This document shows positions 1 through 10,827 of a stretch of DNA of 64,000 nucleotides, piece by piece; the stretch's first letter is position 1, and each line of letters opens with the position of its first letter. The notes beneath the pieces are model-generated. The model was not told the origin of the DNA and searched no databases. It saw only the letters and a program-made list of their open reading frames with translations. Source of the DNA: Meghimatium bilineatum (lineage: Eukaryota > Mollusca > Gastropoda > Stylommatophora > Philomycidae); the NCBI GenBank assembly GCA_034231615.1, contig CM067315.1, positions 32,817,735 through 32,881,734 of the forward strand, in the 5' to 3' direction. The position numbers and the translations under genes were made by a program.

Positions 1-28
1 ATAAAATGGTTGTGGTATTTCTGTCTGT

Positions 29-1165
29 ACATGCGAGTTTGAGATGCGCACGCGCATACGAATATAAGATGCGCTTGCGCATGCTGGTTTTAGATGCGCA
101 CGCGCATACGAATATAAGATGCGCTTGCGCATGCTGGTTTTAGATGCGCACGCGCAATTGAGTTTAAGATGCGCACGCTCAGAAGAATATAAGATGCGCT
201 TGCGCATGCTGGTTTTGATGCGCACGCACATTCGAGTTTGAGATGCGCACGCGCATACGAATATAAGATGCGCTTGAGCATGCTGGTTTTAGATGCGCAC
301 GCACATTTGATTTTAAGATGCGCACGCGCAGAAGAATATAAGATGCGCACGCACATGCGAGTTTAAGATGCGCACGCGCAGAAGAATATGAGATGCGCAC
401 GCACATGCGAGTTTAAGATGCGCACGCTCAGAAGAATATGAGATGCGCTTGCGCATGCTGGTTTTGATGCGCACGCACATTCGAGTTTGAGATGCGCACG
501 CGCATACGAATATAAGATGCGCTTGCGCATGCTGGTTTTAGATGCGCACGCGCATACGAATATAAGATGCGCTTGCACATGCTGGTTTTAGATGCGCACG
601 CGCATTTGAGTTTAAGATGCGCACGCGCAGAAGAATATAAGATGCGCACGCACATGCGAGTTTAAGATGCGCACGCGCAGAAGAATATGAGATGCGCACG
701 CACATGCGAGTTTAAGATGCGTACGCGCAGAAGAATATGAGATGCGCACGCACTTGCGAGTTTAAGATGCGCATGCGCATGCTAGTTTTAGAAGCGCACG
801 CACATGCGAGTTTAAGATGCGCTTGCGCATGCTGGTATTAAATGCGCACGCGCATGCGAATATAAGATGCGCTTGCGCATGCTGGTTATAGATGTGCACG
901 CACATGCGAGTTTGAGATGTGCACGCGCATACGAATATAAGATGCGCTTGCGCATGCGAGTTTGAGATGTGCACGCGCAAAAGAATATGAGATGCGCACG
1001 CACATGCGAGTTTAAGATGCGCACGCTCAGAAGAATATAAGATGCGCTTGCGCATGCTGGTTTTGATGCGCACGCACATTTGAGTTTGAGATGCGCACGC
1101 GCATACGAATATAAGATGCGCTTGCGCATGCTGGTTTTAGATGCGCACGCGCATTTGAGTTTAAG
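29..1165 (+). repeat. GC-rich 25-bp minisatellite, block 1
   Basis: About 45 units of a 25-bp repeat. Each begins GATGCGCACGCGCAT or GATGCGCTTGCGCAT and ends in an AT-rich half such as ACGAATATAA or GAGTTTAA. The core is an alternating purine-pyrimidine stretch. The block follows a B-type spacer and joins the 18S leader at AGTGCTGGCG. Open frames of 70-130 aa here (CACASK-type repeats on the minus strand) are products of the repeat, not genes. An enhancer-like role, as for repeats in other rDNA spacers, is only a possibility. Confidence 0.93.
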
Positions 1166-1306
1166 TGCTGGCGTCGTCCAGTAGGTGGCAAGCTCAATGT
1201 CTGTCGCCATTGATATCGCTGGGGCCTCTGGGATTCGCTCTGCAGAGAGTGCTGTCTCCCAGTCCCCTAGCTACGGTGCAGTGTCAATTCGGTGTTCGGT
1301 GATAGC
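1166..1306 (+). other. 18S leader (5' external-transcribed-spacer-like)
   Basis: This ~140-bp segment begins TGCTGGCGTCGTCCAGTAGG and ends at GGTGATAGC just before the 18S start. It precedes nearly every A-type 18S copy, so by position it corresponds to the 3' end of the 5' external transcribed spacer. A frame starting ATGGCAAGC-like (79 aa, MASSMSV...) recurs because the block is repeated; it crosses into 18S and is not a gene. Confidence 0.7.
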
Positions 1307-2024
1307 TATCTGGTTGATCCTGCCAGTAGTCATATGCTTGTCTCAAAGATTAAGCCATGCATGTCTAAGTTCTCACGGTGAAACCGCAAATGGCTCATTA
1401 AATCAGTCGAGGTTCCTTAGATGACATGATCCTACTTGAACTGTGGCAATTCTAGAGCTAATACATGCTTACCAAGCTCCGACCCTCGTGAAAATAGCGC
1501 TTTTATTACTTTAAAACCAATCGCTGTTGCCCTTAGCGGGGTGCGGCGTCCCTACTGGTGACTCTGGATAACTTTGTGCTGATCGCATGGCCTCATGTAC
1601 CAGCGACGCATCTTTAAAATGTCTGGCTTATCAAATGTTGATGGTACGTGACATGCCTACCATGTTTGTAATGGGGAATCAGGGTTAGATTCCGGAGATG
1701 GAGCAAGAGAAACGGCTAACACATCCAAGGAAGGCAACAGGCGCGCTACTTAACACTCCCGGCACGGTGAGGTAGTGACGAAAAATAACAATACGGTACT
1801 CTTTCGAGGCCCCGTAATTGGAATGAGTACACTTTAAAACCTTTAACGAGGATCTTTTGGGGCAAGTCTGGTGCCAGCAGCCGCGGCAATTCCAGCTACA
1901 ATAGCGTATATTAAAGTTGTTGCAATTAAGAAGCTCGTAGTTGGATCTCAGTCACAGGCGGGCGGTCCGGCTCGCGTCGGTTCACCCGTTGTCTCCTGCC
2001 CAACCCTCTACCGACTCTCTCTTA
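1307..2024 (+). pseudogene. Truncated 18S rRNA copy 1 (5' ~700 nt)
   Basis: This copy covers 18S from its first base to the TACCGACTCTCTCT region, where it passes into spacer. Landmarks include GGTTGATCCTGCCAGTAG, GGCAATTCTAGAGC, GAGGTAGTGACGAAAAATAA and the 530-loop segment. It has lost GGAT in CTACTTGGATAACTGTGG (here CTACTTGAACTGTGG). The 530 loop reads GCCGCGGCAATTCC instead of the universal GCCGCGGTAATTCC. The central and 3' domains of 18S are absent, so it cannot make a working small-subunit RNA. Confidence 0.93.
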
Positions 2025-2557
2025 TATAGAAGAGTCAAAGAAATATACCATACTCTATCCAATACTAAATATTTGCCTATATAACGTTCAAATAGCACGC
2101 GGAGTTAGCCTGTTAACTCTCGGTTGGACCTTAGTATATCTGGTGCGAGCTCCCGATAAAATCGGTGATCTCGTATTCCCAGTGTTAGACAGCGTGCGTC
2201 TACAGTCTCCGCCAGCTGAGCGTGTCGAACAAAGCCAGTGTGCCTCGTTGCTTTCCAGCAGTGAGAGAGAGAGGTGGCGCGTTAACTGTGTCCGTATGGT
2301 GAAGGGAAATTGTTGGTATCCCCGCGTCAATTTATTTTGTGGCTCGTCTTTGTCTCGATAAAGCCTGTTCTCTCGCAACGAGGTACGGGCCGGCAGCAAG
2401 AAAATTGTTTTGGTAGTGCTGGCGTCGTCCAGTAGGTGGCAAGCTCAATGTCTGTAGCCATTGATATCGCTGGGGCCTCTGGGATTCGCTCTGCAGAGAG
2501 TGCTGTCTCATAGTCCTCTAGCTACGGTGCTGTGTCAATTCGGTGTTCGGTGATAGC
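2025..2557 (+). other. A-type spacer plus 18S leader
   Basis: This stretch holds the standard module spacer: an AT-rich start (TATATAGAAGAGTCAAAG), the motif GTTAACTCTCGGTTGGACC, a GA dinucleotide run whose length varies among modules (4-8 repeats), GGTGGCGCGTTAACTGTGTC, then GTACGGGCCGGCAGC and the leader from about 2417. Frames on both strands (such as the one beginning MRAPDKIGD) repeat with the module and are not genes. A Pol I promoter would be expected in such a spacer, but I cannot place one from sequence alone. Confidence 0.75.
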
Positions 2558-2762
2558 TATCTGGTTGATCCTGCCAGTAGTCATATGCTTGTCTCAAAGA
2601 TTAAGCCATTCATGTCTAAGTTCTCACGGTGAAACCGCAAATGGCTCATTAAATCAGTCGAGGTTCCTTAGATGACACGATCCACTCCCGGCACGGAGAG
2701 GTAATGACGAAAAATGGTGCCCAAAAAAGGTGGTGACAGCAGCCGAGGCAATTCAAGCTCAA
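2558..2762 (+). pseudogene. Internally deleted 18S rRNA copy 2
   Basis: This is a 205-bp remnant. After GATGACACGATCC (about 18S nt 120) it jumps at about 2683 to ACTCCCGGCACGG. After GACGAAAAATGGTGCC it jumps again to GTGACAGCAGCCGAGGC. It ends at AATTCAAGCTCAATGTCTG, where the 18S motif (AATTCCAGCTCCAAT) is fused to the leader motif (GCAAGCTCAATGTC) through a shared AGCTC-AAT. It therefore records two internal deletions and one microhomology fusion. Confidence 0.88.
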
Positions 2763-2871
2763 TGTCTGTAGCCAGCGATATCGCTGGGGCCTCTGGGATT
2801 CGCTCTGCAGAGAGTACTGTCTCATAGTCCTCTAGCTACGGTGCTGTGTCAATTCGGTGTTCGGTGATAGC
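2763..2871 (+). other. Truncated 18S leader created by fusion
   Basis: The leader resumes at its internal GTCTGTAGCC motif, directly joined to the end of copy 2, and runs to the next 18S start. The normal upstream half of the leader and the whole spacer are missing, so this module is far shorter than the 1.25-kb norm. Confidence 0.75.
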
Positions 2872-3592
2872 TATCTGGTTGATCCTGCCTGTAGTCATAT
2901 GCTTGTCTCAAAGATTAAGCCGTGCATGTCTAAGTTCTCACGGTGAAACCGCACATGTCTCATTAAATCAGTCGAGGTTCCTTAGATGACATGATCCTAC
3001 TTGGATAACTGTGGCAATTCTAGAGCTCATACATGCTTACCAAGCTCCGACCCTCGTGAAAAGAGCGATTTTATTACTTTAAAACCAATCGCTGTTGCCC
3101 TTAGCGGGTTGCGGCGTCCCTACTGGTGACTCTGGATAACTTTGTGCTGATCGCATGGCCTCATGTGCCAGCGACGCATCTTTAAAATGTCTGGCTTATC
3201 AAATGTCGATGGTACGTGACATGCCTACCATGTTTGTAACGGGTAATGGGGAATCAGTGTTAGATTCCGGAGAGGGAGCAAGAGAAACGGCTAACACATC
3301 CAAGGAAGGCAGCAGGAGCGCTACTTACCCACTCCCGGCACGGTGAGGTAGTGACGAAAAATAACAATACGGTACTCTTTCGAGGCCCCGTAATTGGAAT
3401 GAGTACATTTTAAAACCTTTAACGAGGATCTTTTGGGGGCAAGTCTGGTGCCAGTAGCCGCGGCAATTCCAGCTCCAATAGCGTATATTAAAGTTGTTGC
3501 AATTAAAATGCTCGTAGTTGGATCTCAGACACAGGCGGGTGGTCCGGCTTGCGTCGGTTCACTGCCCGTTGTCTCCTGCCCTACCGGCTCTC
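2872..3592 (+). pseudogene. Truncated 18S rRNA copy 3
   Basis: This copy keeps the GGATAACTGTGG segment that copy 1 lost. It differs in GCCAGTAGCCGCGGCAATTCC (two changes in the 530-loop region) and in GACACAGGCGGGTGGTCCGGCTTGCG. It stops inside CTACCGGCTCTCT, where AAATCAGACGAGG, a diverged piece of the 18S 5' region, is attached. It is the partner of copy 7 at an exact 6570-bp offset. Confidence 0.92.
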
Positions 3593-3650
3593 TAAATCAG
3601 ACGAGGTTCCTCAAATAACATGATCCTACTTAAATAAATGTGGCAATTCT
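3593..3650 (+). pseudogene. Diverged 18S fragment (about nt 90-150), out of order
   Basis: AAATCAGACGAGGTTCC through GTGGCAATTCT repeats an early part of 18S after position ~680 of the previous copy. It matches the B-type copy at 4201-4257 in its odd bases (AAATAACATGATCC, ACTTAAATAAATG), so it is the right end of a B-type copy joined to an A-type copy. Confidence 0.85.
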
Positions 3651-4099
3651 CTATAAAAGGTGCCAAGAAATATACACAAATCCATCAAATACTAAATCCT
3701 AGCCTCTACTACGTTAAGAGACACGCGGAGGTAACCCGTTAACTCTCGGTTGGATCTTACTATATGTGGTACGCACTCCTGATAAAAATTGACGTGCTCT
3801 ATCACTTCCCATCAGTGATAGAGAGGTGGCGCGTTAACGGTGTCCATATGGTGAAGAAATATGGTTCGCTATCCTCGCATGAATTTTGTGGTTCGACTTT
3901 GTATCGATAATAGATTGTTCTCTAGCAACGAGGTATAGGAAGGCAGGTATAAAAATGTTGTGATTTTCTATATATGCTGGTATAGCAATGTGTTTGTAAA
4001 GAAGGTGGCAAGCACGATGTATGTAGCAGTCGTTGTCTCCGGGGTCGCTTGGATTGTACTGCTAGCTACGGTGCAGATGAGTCGGTATTGTGTGATAGA
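3651..4099 (+). other. B-type spacer and leader
   Basis: This is a diverged version of the module spacer: CTATAAAAGGTGCCAAG, TCTCGGTTGGATCTTAC, an inverted CTATCACT/AGTGATAG pair, then TATATATGCTGG and a leader related to the A type (GGTGGCAAGCACGATG). The 80-aa frame starting MIFYICWY is repeated in each B module and is not a gene. Confidence 0.7.
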
Positions 4100-4257
4100 T
4101 TTCTGGTTGACTCTGCCAGTAGTCAAATGCTTGTCTCAAAGATTAAGCCTTGCATGTCCAAGTTCACAATGTCTCACGGTAAAACCGTGGTTGGTTCATT
4201 AAATCAGACGATGTTCCTCAAATAACATGATCCTACTTAAATAAATGTGGCAATTCT
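4100..4257 (+). pseudogene. B-type short 18S rRNA fragment, copy 4
   Basis: Only the first ~150 nt of 18S remain, strongly diverged: TTCTGGTTGACTCTGCCAGTAG, CAAATGCTTGTCTC, AAACCGTGGTTGGTTC. It ends at GGCAATTCT and passes into a second spacer. The divergence from A-type copies suggests an older branch kept by duplication (copies at 10670 and 14892). Confidence 0.88.
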
Positions 4258-4574
4258 CTATAAAAGGTGCCAAGAAATATCCATCAAATACTAAATCCTA
4301 GCCTCTACTACGTTAAGAGACACGCAGAGGTAACCCGTTAACTCTCGGTTGGATCTTACTATATGTGGTACGCACTCCTGATAAAAATTGACGTGCTCTA
4401 TCACTTCCCATCAGTGATAGAGAGGTGGCGCGTTAACGGTGTCCATATGGTGAAGAAATATGGTTCGCTATCCTCGCATGAATTTTGTGGCTCGACTTTG
4501 TCTCGATAAAAGCCTGTTCTCTCGCAACGTTGTACGGGCCGGCAGCTATAAAATGGTTGTGGTATTTCTGTCTG
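4258..4574 (+). other. Second B-type spacer, leading into minisatellite
   Basis: This repeats most of the 3651-3960 spacer (same CTATAAAAGG, GTTGGATCTTAC and CTATCACT motifs) with an A-like right end (GGCTCGACTTTGTCTCG, GGGCCGGCAGC). It then enters the minisatellite through TATTTCTGTCTGTACATGCG. Each minisatellite block except a possible unseen start is preceded by this same segment. Confidence 0.7.
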
Positions 4575-6116
4575 TACATGCGAGTTTGAGATGCGCACGC
4601 GCATACGAATATAAGATGCGCTTGCGCATGCTGGTTTTAGATGCGCACGCGCATACGAATATAAGATGCGCTTGCGCATGCTGGTTTTAGATGCGCACGC
4701 GCAATTGAGTTTAAGATGCGCACGCTCAGAAGAATATAAGATGCGCTTGCGCATGCTGGTTTTGATGCGCACGCACATTCGAGTTTGAGATGCGCACGCG
4801 CATACGAATATAAGATGCGCTTGAGCATGCTGGTTTTAGATGCGCACGCACATTTGATTTTAAGATGCGCACGCGCAGAAGAATATAAGATGCGCACGCA
4901 CATGCGAGTTTAAGATGCGCACGCGCAGAAGAATATGAGATGCGCACGCACATGCGAGTTTAAGATGCGCACGCTCAGAAGAATATAAGATGCGCTTGCG
5001 CATGCTGGTTTTGATGCGCACGCACATTCGAGTTTGAGATGCGCACGCGCATACGAATATAAGATGCGCTTGCGCATGCTGGTTTTAGATGCGCACGCGC
5101 ATACGAATATAAGATGCGCTTGCACATGCTGGTTTTAGATGCGCACGCGCATTTGAGTTTAAGATGCGCACGCGCAGAAGAATATAAGATGCGCACGCAC
5201 ATGCGAGTTTAAGATGCGCACGCGCAGAAGAATATGAGATGCGCACGCACATGCGAGTTTAAGATGCGTACGCGCAGAAGAATATGAGATGCGCACGCAC
5301 TTGCGAGTTTAAGATGCGCATGCGCATGCTAGTTTTAGAAGCGCACGCACATGCGAGTTTAAGATGCGCTTGCGCATGCTGGTATTAAATGCGCACGCGC
5401 ATGCGAATATAAGATGCGCTTGCGCATGCTGGTTATAGATGTGCACGCACATGCAAGTTTGAGATGTGCACGCGCATACGAATATAAGATGCGCTTGCGC
5501 ATGCGAGTTTGAGATGTGCACGCGCAGAAGAATATGAGATGCGCACGCACATGCGAGTTTAAGATGCGCACGCTCAGAAGAATATAAGATGCGCTTGCGC
5601 ATGCTGGTTTTGATGCGCACGCACATTTGAGTTTGAGATGCGCATACGAATATAAGATGCGCTTGCGCATGCTGGTTTTAGATGCGCACGCGCATTTGAG
5701 TTTAAGATGCGCACGCGCAGAAGAATATAAGATGCGCACGCACATGCGAGTTTAAGATGCGCACGCGCAGAAGAATATAAGATGCGCACGCACGTGCGAG
5801 TTTAAGATGCGCTTGCGCATGCTGGTTTTAAATGCGCACGATCATGCGAATATAAGATGCGCTTGCGCATGCTGGTTTTAGATGCGCACGCACATGCGAG
5901 TTTGAGATGTGCATGCGCATGCGAGTTTGAGATGTGCACGCGCATACGAATATAAGATGCGCTTGCGCATGCGAGTTTGAGATGTGCACGCGCATACGAA
6001 TATAAGATGCGCTTGCGCATGCGAGTTTGAGATGTGCACGCGCATACGAATATAAGATGCGCTTGCACATGCTAGTTTTAGATGCGTACGCGCAATCGCG
6101 CACGCGAGCGTAAGAT
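4575..6116 (+). repeat. GC-rich 25-bp minisatellite, block 2 (longest)
   Basis: This is the same 25-bp unit family as block 1, but about 1.54 kb long against 1.14 kb in the other three blocks. The extra ~0.4 kb lies at the right, with repeated GAGATGTGCACGCGCATACG units near 5930-6060. The block ends in TACGCGCAATCGCGCACGCG and passes straight into 18S at GATGCGTGACATGCC rather than into the leader. Confidence 0.93.
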
Positions 6117-6675
6117 GCGTGACATGCCTACGATGTTTGTAACGGGTAATGTGGAATCAGGGTTAGATTCCGGAGAGGGAGCAAAAGAAACGTCTAACAC
6201 ATCCAAGGAAGGCAGCAGGTGCGTTACTTACCCACTCCCGGCACGGTGAGGTAGTGACGAAAAATAACAATACGGTACTCTTTCGAGGCCCCGTAATTGG
6301 AATGAGTACATTTTAAAACCTTTAACGAGGATCTTTTGGGGGCAAGTCTGGTGCCAGCAGCCGCGGCAATTCCAGCTCCAATAGCGTATATTAAAGTTGT
6401 TGCAATTAAAATGCTCGTAGTTGGATCTCAGGCACAGGCAGGCGGTCCGGCTCGTGTCGGTTCACTGCCCGTTGTCTCCTGCCCTACCGGCTCTCTCTAT
6501 CGTGGGACGCTGGACGCCCCAGGTGGCCATCGCGTTTACTATGAAAAAATTAGAGTGTTCAAAGCAGACCTCAGCTGCCAGAATAATGGTGCATGGAATA
6601 ATGGAATAGGACCTCGATTCTATTTTGTTGGTTTTCGGAACTGGATGTGGTTAACAGGGACAAACAGGGATGTCC
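6117..6675 (+). pseudogene. Headless 18S rRNA fragment (about nt 340-890)
   Basis: The fragment starts at GCGTGACATGCC, fused to the minisatellite. It continues through the 530 loop, ACGCTGGACGCCCC, GAATAATGGTGCATGG and GTTTTCGGAACTGG, to a decayed GGGACAAAC. It lacks the 18S 5' end and leader. It is one of the copies that extend beyond the usual ~700-nt stop, which shows the array came from a longer 18S sequence. A 149-aa frame across it is a chance product. Confidence 0.9.
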
Positions 6676-6942
6676 GGCTCGTTGCGATTCTGATGTGCAA
6701 ATCGATCGTCAAACTTAGGTATAGGGGCGAAAGACAAATCGAACCATCTAGTAGTTCGTTCTCTCCGAAGTTTCCCGGCAGCTAGAAAATTGTTTTGGTA
6801 GTGCTGGCGTCGTCCAGTAGGTGGCAAGCTCAATGTCTGTCGCCATTGATATCGCTGGGGCCTCTGGGATTCGCTCTGCAGAGAGTGCTGTCTCCCAGTC
6901 CCCTAGCTACGGTGCAGTGTCAATTCGGTGTTCGGTGATAGC
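6676..6942 (+). other. Long-module junction and 18S leader
   Basis: After the 18S match fades there are ~100 bp found only in long modules (GTGCAAATCGATCGTC, AAGACAAATCGAACC, CTCCGAAGTTTCCCGGCAGC). The standard leader follows from about 6797. The usual 400-bp spacer is missing. Confidence 0.7.
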
Positions 6943-7660
6943 TATCTGGTTGATCCTGCCAGTAGTCATATGCTTGTCTCAAAGATTAAGCCATGCATGT
7001 CTAAGTTCTCACGGTGAAACCGCAAATGGCTCATTAAATCAGTCGAGGTTCCTTAGATGACATGATCCTACTTGAACTGTGGCAATTCTAGAGCTAATAC
7101 ATGCTTACCAAGCTCCGACCCTCGTGAAAATAGCGCTTTTATTACTTTAAAACCAATCGCTGTTGCCCTTAGCGGGGTGCGGCGTCCCTTCTGGTGACTC
7201 TGGATAACTTTGTGCTGATCGCATGGCCGCATGTGCCAGCGACGCATCTTTAAAATGTCTGGCTTATCAAATGTTGATGGTACGTGACATGCCTACCATG
7301 TTTGTAATGGGGAATCAGGGTTAGATTCCGGAGATGGAGCAAGAGAAACGGCTAACACATCCAAGGAAGGCAACAGGCGCGCTACTTAACACTCCCGGCA
7401 CGGTGAGGTAGTGACGAAAAATAACAATACGGTACTCTTTCGAGGCCCCGTAATTGGAATGAGTACACTTTAAAACCTTTAACGAGGATCTTTTGGGGCA
7501 AGTCTGGTGCCAGCAGCCGCGGCAATTCCAGCTACAATAGCGTATATTAAAGTTGTTGCAATTAAGAAGCGCGTAGTTGGATCTCAGTCACAGGCGGGCG
7601 GTCCGGCTCGCGTCGGTTCACCCGTTGTCTCCTGCCCAACCCTCTACCGACTCTCTCTTA
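6943..7660 (+). pseudogene. Truncated 18S rRNA copy 5
   Basis: A short A-type copy close to copy 1. It shares the lost GGAT before ACTGTGG, the GCGGCAATTCC change and ACAATAGCG. A private change is seen in AAGAAGCGCGTAG, also present in copies 9 and 12. Confidence 0.92.
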
Positions 7661-8191
7661 TATAGAAGAGTCAAAGAAATATACCATACTCTATCCAATA
7701 CTAAATATTTGCCTATATAACGTTCAAATAGCACGCGGAGTTAGCCTGTTAACTCTCGGTTGGACCTTAGTATATCTGGTGCGAGCTCCCGATAAAATCG
7801 GTGATCTCGTATTCCCAGTGTTAGACAGCGTGCGTCTACAGTCTCCGCCTGCTGAGCGTGTCGAACAAGGCCAGTGTGCCTCGTTGCTTTCCAGCAGTGA
7901 GAGAGAGGTGGCGCGTTAACTGTGTCCGTATGGTGAAGGGAAATTGTTGGTATCCCCGCGTCAATTTATTTTGTGGCTCGACTTTGTCTCGATAAAAGCC
8001 TGTTCTTTCGCAACGAGGTATGGGCCGGCAGCTAGAAAATTGTTTTAGTAGTGCTGGCGTCGTCCAGTAGGTGGCAAGCTCAATGTCTGTAGCCATCGAT
8101 ATCGCAGGGGCTCTGGGATTCGCTCTGCAGAGAGTGCTGTCTCTCCGTCCCCTAGCTATAGTGCAGTGGCAATTTGGTGTTCGGTGATAGC
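7661..8191 (+). other. A-type spacer plus leader
   Basis: Standard spacer with the shortest GA run of the set (four repeats near 7905). The leader has the variant GGGGCTCTGGG, one base shorter than GGGGCCTCTGGG, together with CTCTCCGTCCCC. This variant recurs before copies 18 and 19 and so marks a sublineage. Confidence 0.7.
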
Positions 8192-8909
8192 TATCTGGTT
8201 GATCCTGCCAGTAGTCATATGATTGTCTCAAAGATTAAGCCATGCATGTCTAAGTTCTCACGGTGAAACCGCAAATGGCTCATTAAATCAGTCGAGGTTC
8301 CTTAGATGACATGATCCTACTTGAACTGTGGCAATTCTAGAGCTAATACATGCTTACCAAGCTCCGACCCTCGTGAAAATAGCGCTTTTATTACTTTAAA
8401 ACCAATCGCTGTTGCCCTTAGCGGGGTGCGGCGTCCCTACTGGTGACTCTGGATAACTTTGTGCTGATCGCATGGCCTCATGTACCAGCGACGCATCTTT
8501 AAAATGTCTGGCTTATCAAATGTTGATGGTACGTGACATGCCTACCATGTTTGTAATGGGGAATCAGGGTTAGATTCCGGAGATGGAGCAAGAGAAACGG
8601 CTAACACATCCAAGGAAGGCAACAGGCGCGCTACTTAACACTCCCGGCACGGTGAGGTAGTGACGAAAAATAACAATACGGTACTCTTTCGAGGCCCCGT
8701 AATTGGAATGAGTACACTTTAAAACCTTTAACGAGGATCTTTTGGGGCAAGTCTGGTGCCAGCAGCCGCGGCAATTCCAGCTACAATAGCGTATATTAAA
8801 GTTGTTGCAATTAAGAAGCTCGTAGTTGGATCTCAGTCACAGGCGGGCGGTCCGGCTCGCGTCGGTTCACCCGTTGTCTCCTGCCCAACCCTCTACCGAC
8901 TCTCTCTTA
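8192..8909 (+). pseudogene. Truncated 18S rRNA copy 6
   Basis: A-type short copy with one early private change (CATATGATTG for CATATGCTTG). The rest follows copy 1 closely, ending in the CTACCGACTCTCTCT boundary. Confidence 0.92.
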
Positions 8910-9441
8910 TATAGAAGAGTCAAAGAAATATACCATACTCTATCCAATACTAAATATTTGCCTATATAACGTTCAAATAGCACGCGGAGTTAGCCTGTTA
9001 ACTCTCGGTTGGACCTTAGTATATCTGGTGCGAGCTCCCGATAAAATCGGTGATCTCGTATTCCCAGTGTTAGACAGCGTGCGTCTACAGTCTCCGCCAG
9101 CTGAGCGTGTCGAACAAAGCCAGTGTGCCTCGTTGCTTTCCAGCAGTGAGAGAGAGAGGTGGCGCGTTAACTGTGTCCGTATGGTGAAGGGAAATTGTTG
9201 GTATCCCCGCGTCAATTTATTTTGTGGCTCGACTTTGTCTCGATAAAGCCTGTTCTCTCGCAACGAGGTACGGGCCGGCAGCTAGAAAATTGTTTGGTAG
9301 TGCTGGCGTCGTCCAGTAGGTGGCAAGCTCAATGTCTGTAGCCATTGATATCGCTGGGGCCTCTGGGATTCGCTCTGCAGAGAGTGCTGTCTCCCAGTCC
9401 CCTAGCTACGGTGCAGTGTCAATTCGGTGTTCGGTGATAGC
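8910..9441 (+). other. A-type spacer plus leader
   Basis: Standard spacer with five GA repeats and CGATAAAGCC (one A shorter than CGATAAAAGCC), a small indel shared with the spacers at 2025, 24822 and 34954. Confidence 0.7.
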
Positions 9442-10162
9442 TATCTGGTTGATCCTGCCAGTAGTCATATGCTTGTCTCAAAGATTAAGCCATGCATGTC
9501 TAAGTTCTCACGGTGAAACCGCAAATGGCTCATTAAATCAGTCGAGGTTCCTTAGATGACATGATCCTACTTGGATAACTGTGGCAATTCTAGAGCTCAT
9601 ACATGCTTACCAAGCTCCGACCCTCGTGAAAAGAGCGATTTTATTACTTTAAAACCAATCGCTGTTGCCCTTAGCGGGTTGCGGCGTCCCTACTGGTGAC
9701 TCTGGATAACTTTGTGCTGATCGCATGGCCTCATGTGCCAGCGACGCATCTTTAAAATGTCTGGCTTATCAAATGTCGATGGTACGTGACATGCCTACCA
9801 TGTTTGTAACGGGTAATGGGGAATCAGTGTTAGATTCCGGAGAGGGAGCAAGAGAAACGGCTAACACATCCAAGGAAGGCAGCAGGAGCGCTACTTACCC
9901 ACTCCCGGCACGGTGAGGTAGTGACGAAAAATAACAATACGGTACTCTTTCGAGGCCCCGTAATTGGAATGAGTACATTTTAAAACCTTTAACGAGGATC
10001 TTTTGGGGGCAAGTCTGGTGCCAGTAGCCGCGGCAATTCCAGCTCCAATAGCGTATATTAAAGTTGTTGCAATTAAAATGCTCGTAGTTGGATCTCAGAC
10101 ACAGGCGGGTGGTCCGGCTTGCGTCGGTTCACTGCCCGTTGTCTCCTGCCCTACCGGCTCTC
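9442..10162 (+). pseudogene. Truncated 18S rRNA copy 7
   Basis: Duplicate of copy 3 at exactly +6570 bp, with the same GCCAGTAGCCGCGG change and the same abrupt end in CTACCGGCTCTCT. Confidence 0.92.
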
Positions 10163-10220
10163 TAAATCAGACGAGGTTCCTCAAATAACATGATCCTACT
10201 TAAATAAATGTGGCAATTCT
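10163..10220 (+). pseudogene. Diverged 18S fragment attached to copy 7
   Basis: Same out-of-order AAATCAGACGAGG to GGCAATTCT piece as at 3593, carried along by the 6570-bp duplication. Confidence 0.83.
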
Positions 10221-10669
10221 CTATAAAAGGTGCCAAGAAATATACACAAATCCATCAAATACTAAATCCTAGCCTCTACTACGTTAAGAGACACGCGGAG
10301 GTAACCCGTTAACTCTCGGTTGGATCTTACTATATGTGGTACGCACTCCTGATAAAAATTGACGTGCTCTATCACTTCCCATCAGTGATAGAGAGGTGGC
10401 GCGTTAACGGTGTCCATATGGTGAAGAAATATGGTTCGCTATCCTCGCATGAATTTTGTGGTTCGACTTTGTATCGATAATAGATTGTTCTCTAGCAACG
10501 AGGTATAGGAAGGCAGGTATAAAAATGTTGTGATTTTCTATATATGCTGGTATAGCAATGTGTTTGTAAAGAAGGTGGCAAGCACGATGTATGTAGCAGT
10601 CGTTGTCTCCGGGGTCGCTTGGATTGTACTGCTAGCTACGGTGCAGATGAGTCGGTATTGTGTGATAGA
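10221..10669 (+). other. B-type spacer and leader
   Basis: Duplicate of 3651-4099: CTATAAAAGG, the CTATCACT/AGTGATAG inverted pair and the diverged leader. No gene seen. Confidence 0.7.
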
Positions 10670-10827
10670 TTTCTGGTTGACTCTGCCAGTAGTCAAATGC
10701 TTGTCTCAAAGATTAAGCCTTGCATGTCCAAGTTCACAATGTCTCACGGTAAAACCGTGGTTGGTTCATTAAATCAGACGATGTTCCTCAAATAACATGA
10801 TCCTACTTAAATAAATGTGGCAATTCT
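10670..10827 (+). pseudogene. B-type short 18S rRNA fragment, copy 8
   Basis: Duplicate of copy 4 at +6570 bp with the same diverged bases. Confidence 0.87.

Noticed and set aside
90-1210. Cys/Ala-rich minus-strand frames (CACASK, RAHLK repeats) in the 25-bp blocks
   Set aside because: The 25-bp unit lacks stops in some frames over several units. Length, frame and order follow the repeat, with no start context or family.
1185-1424. 79-aa frame MASSMSVAIDIAG..., repeated about ten times across the array
   Set aside because: It spans the leader and the first ~110 nt of the 18S-like sequence and repeats only because the module repeats; it is not a protein gene.
2088-2399. Opposed frames of 72-124 aa in the A-type spacer
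   Set aside because: They recur in each module, change length with the GA run, and lack any recognisable domain.
3648-3662. TATA box (CTATAAAAGG) as a Pol II promoter
   Set aside because: It occurs in each B-type spacer with no open frame or initiator downstream and lies in an AT-rich, repeated context.
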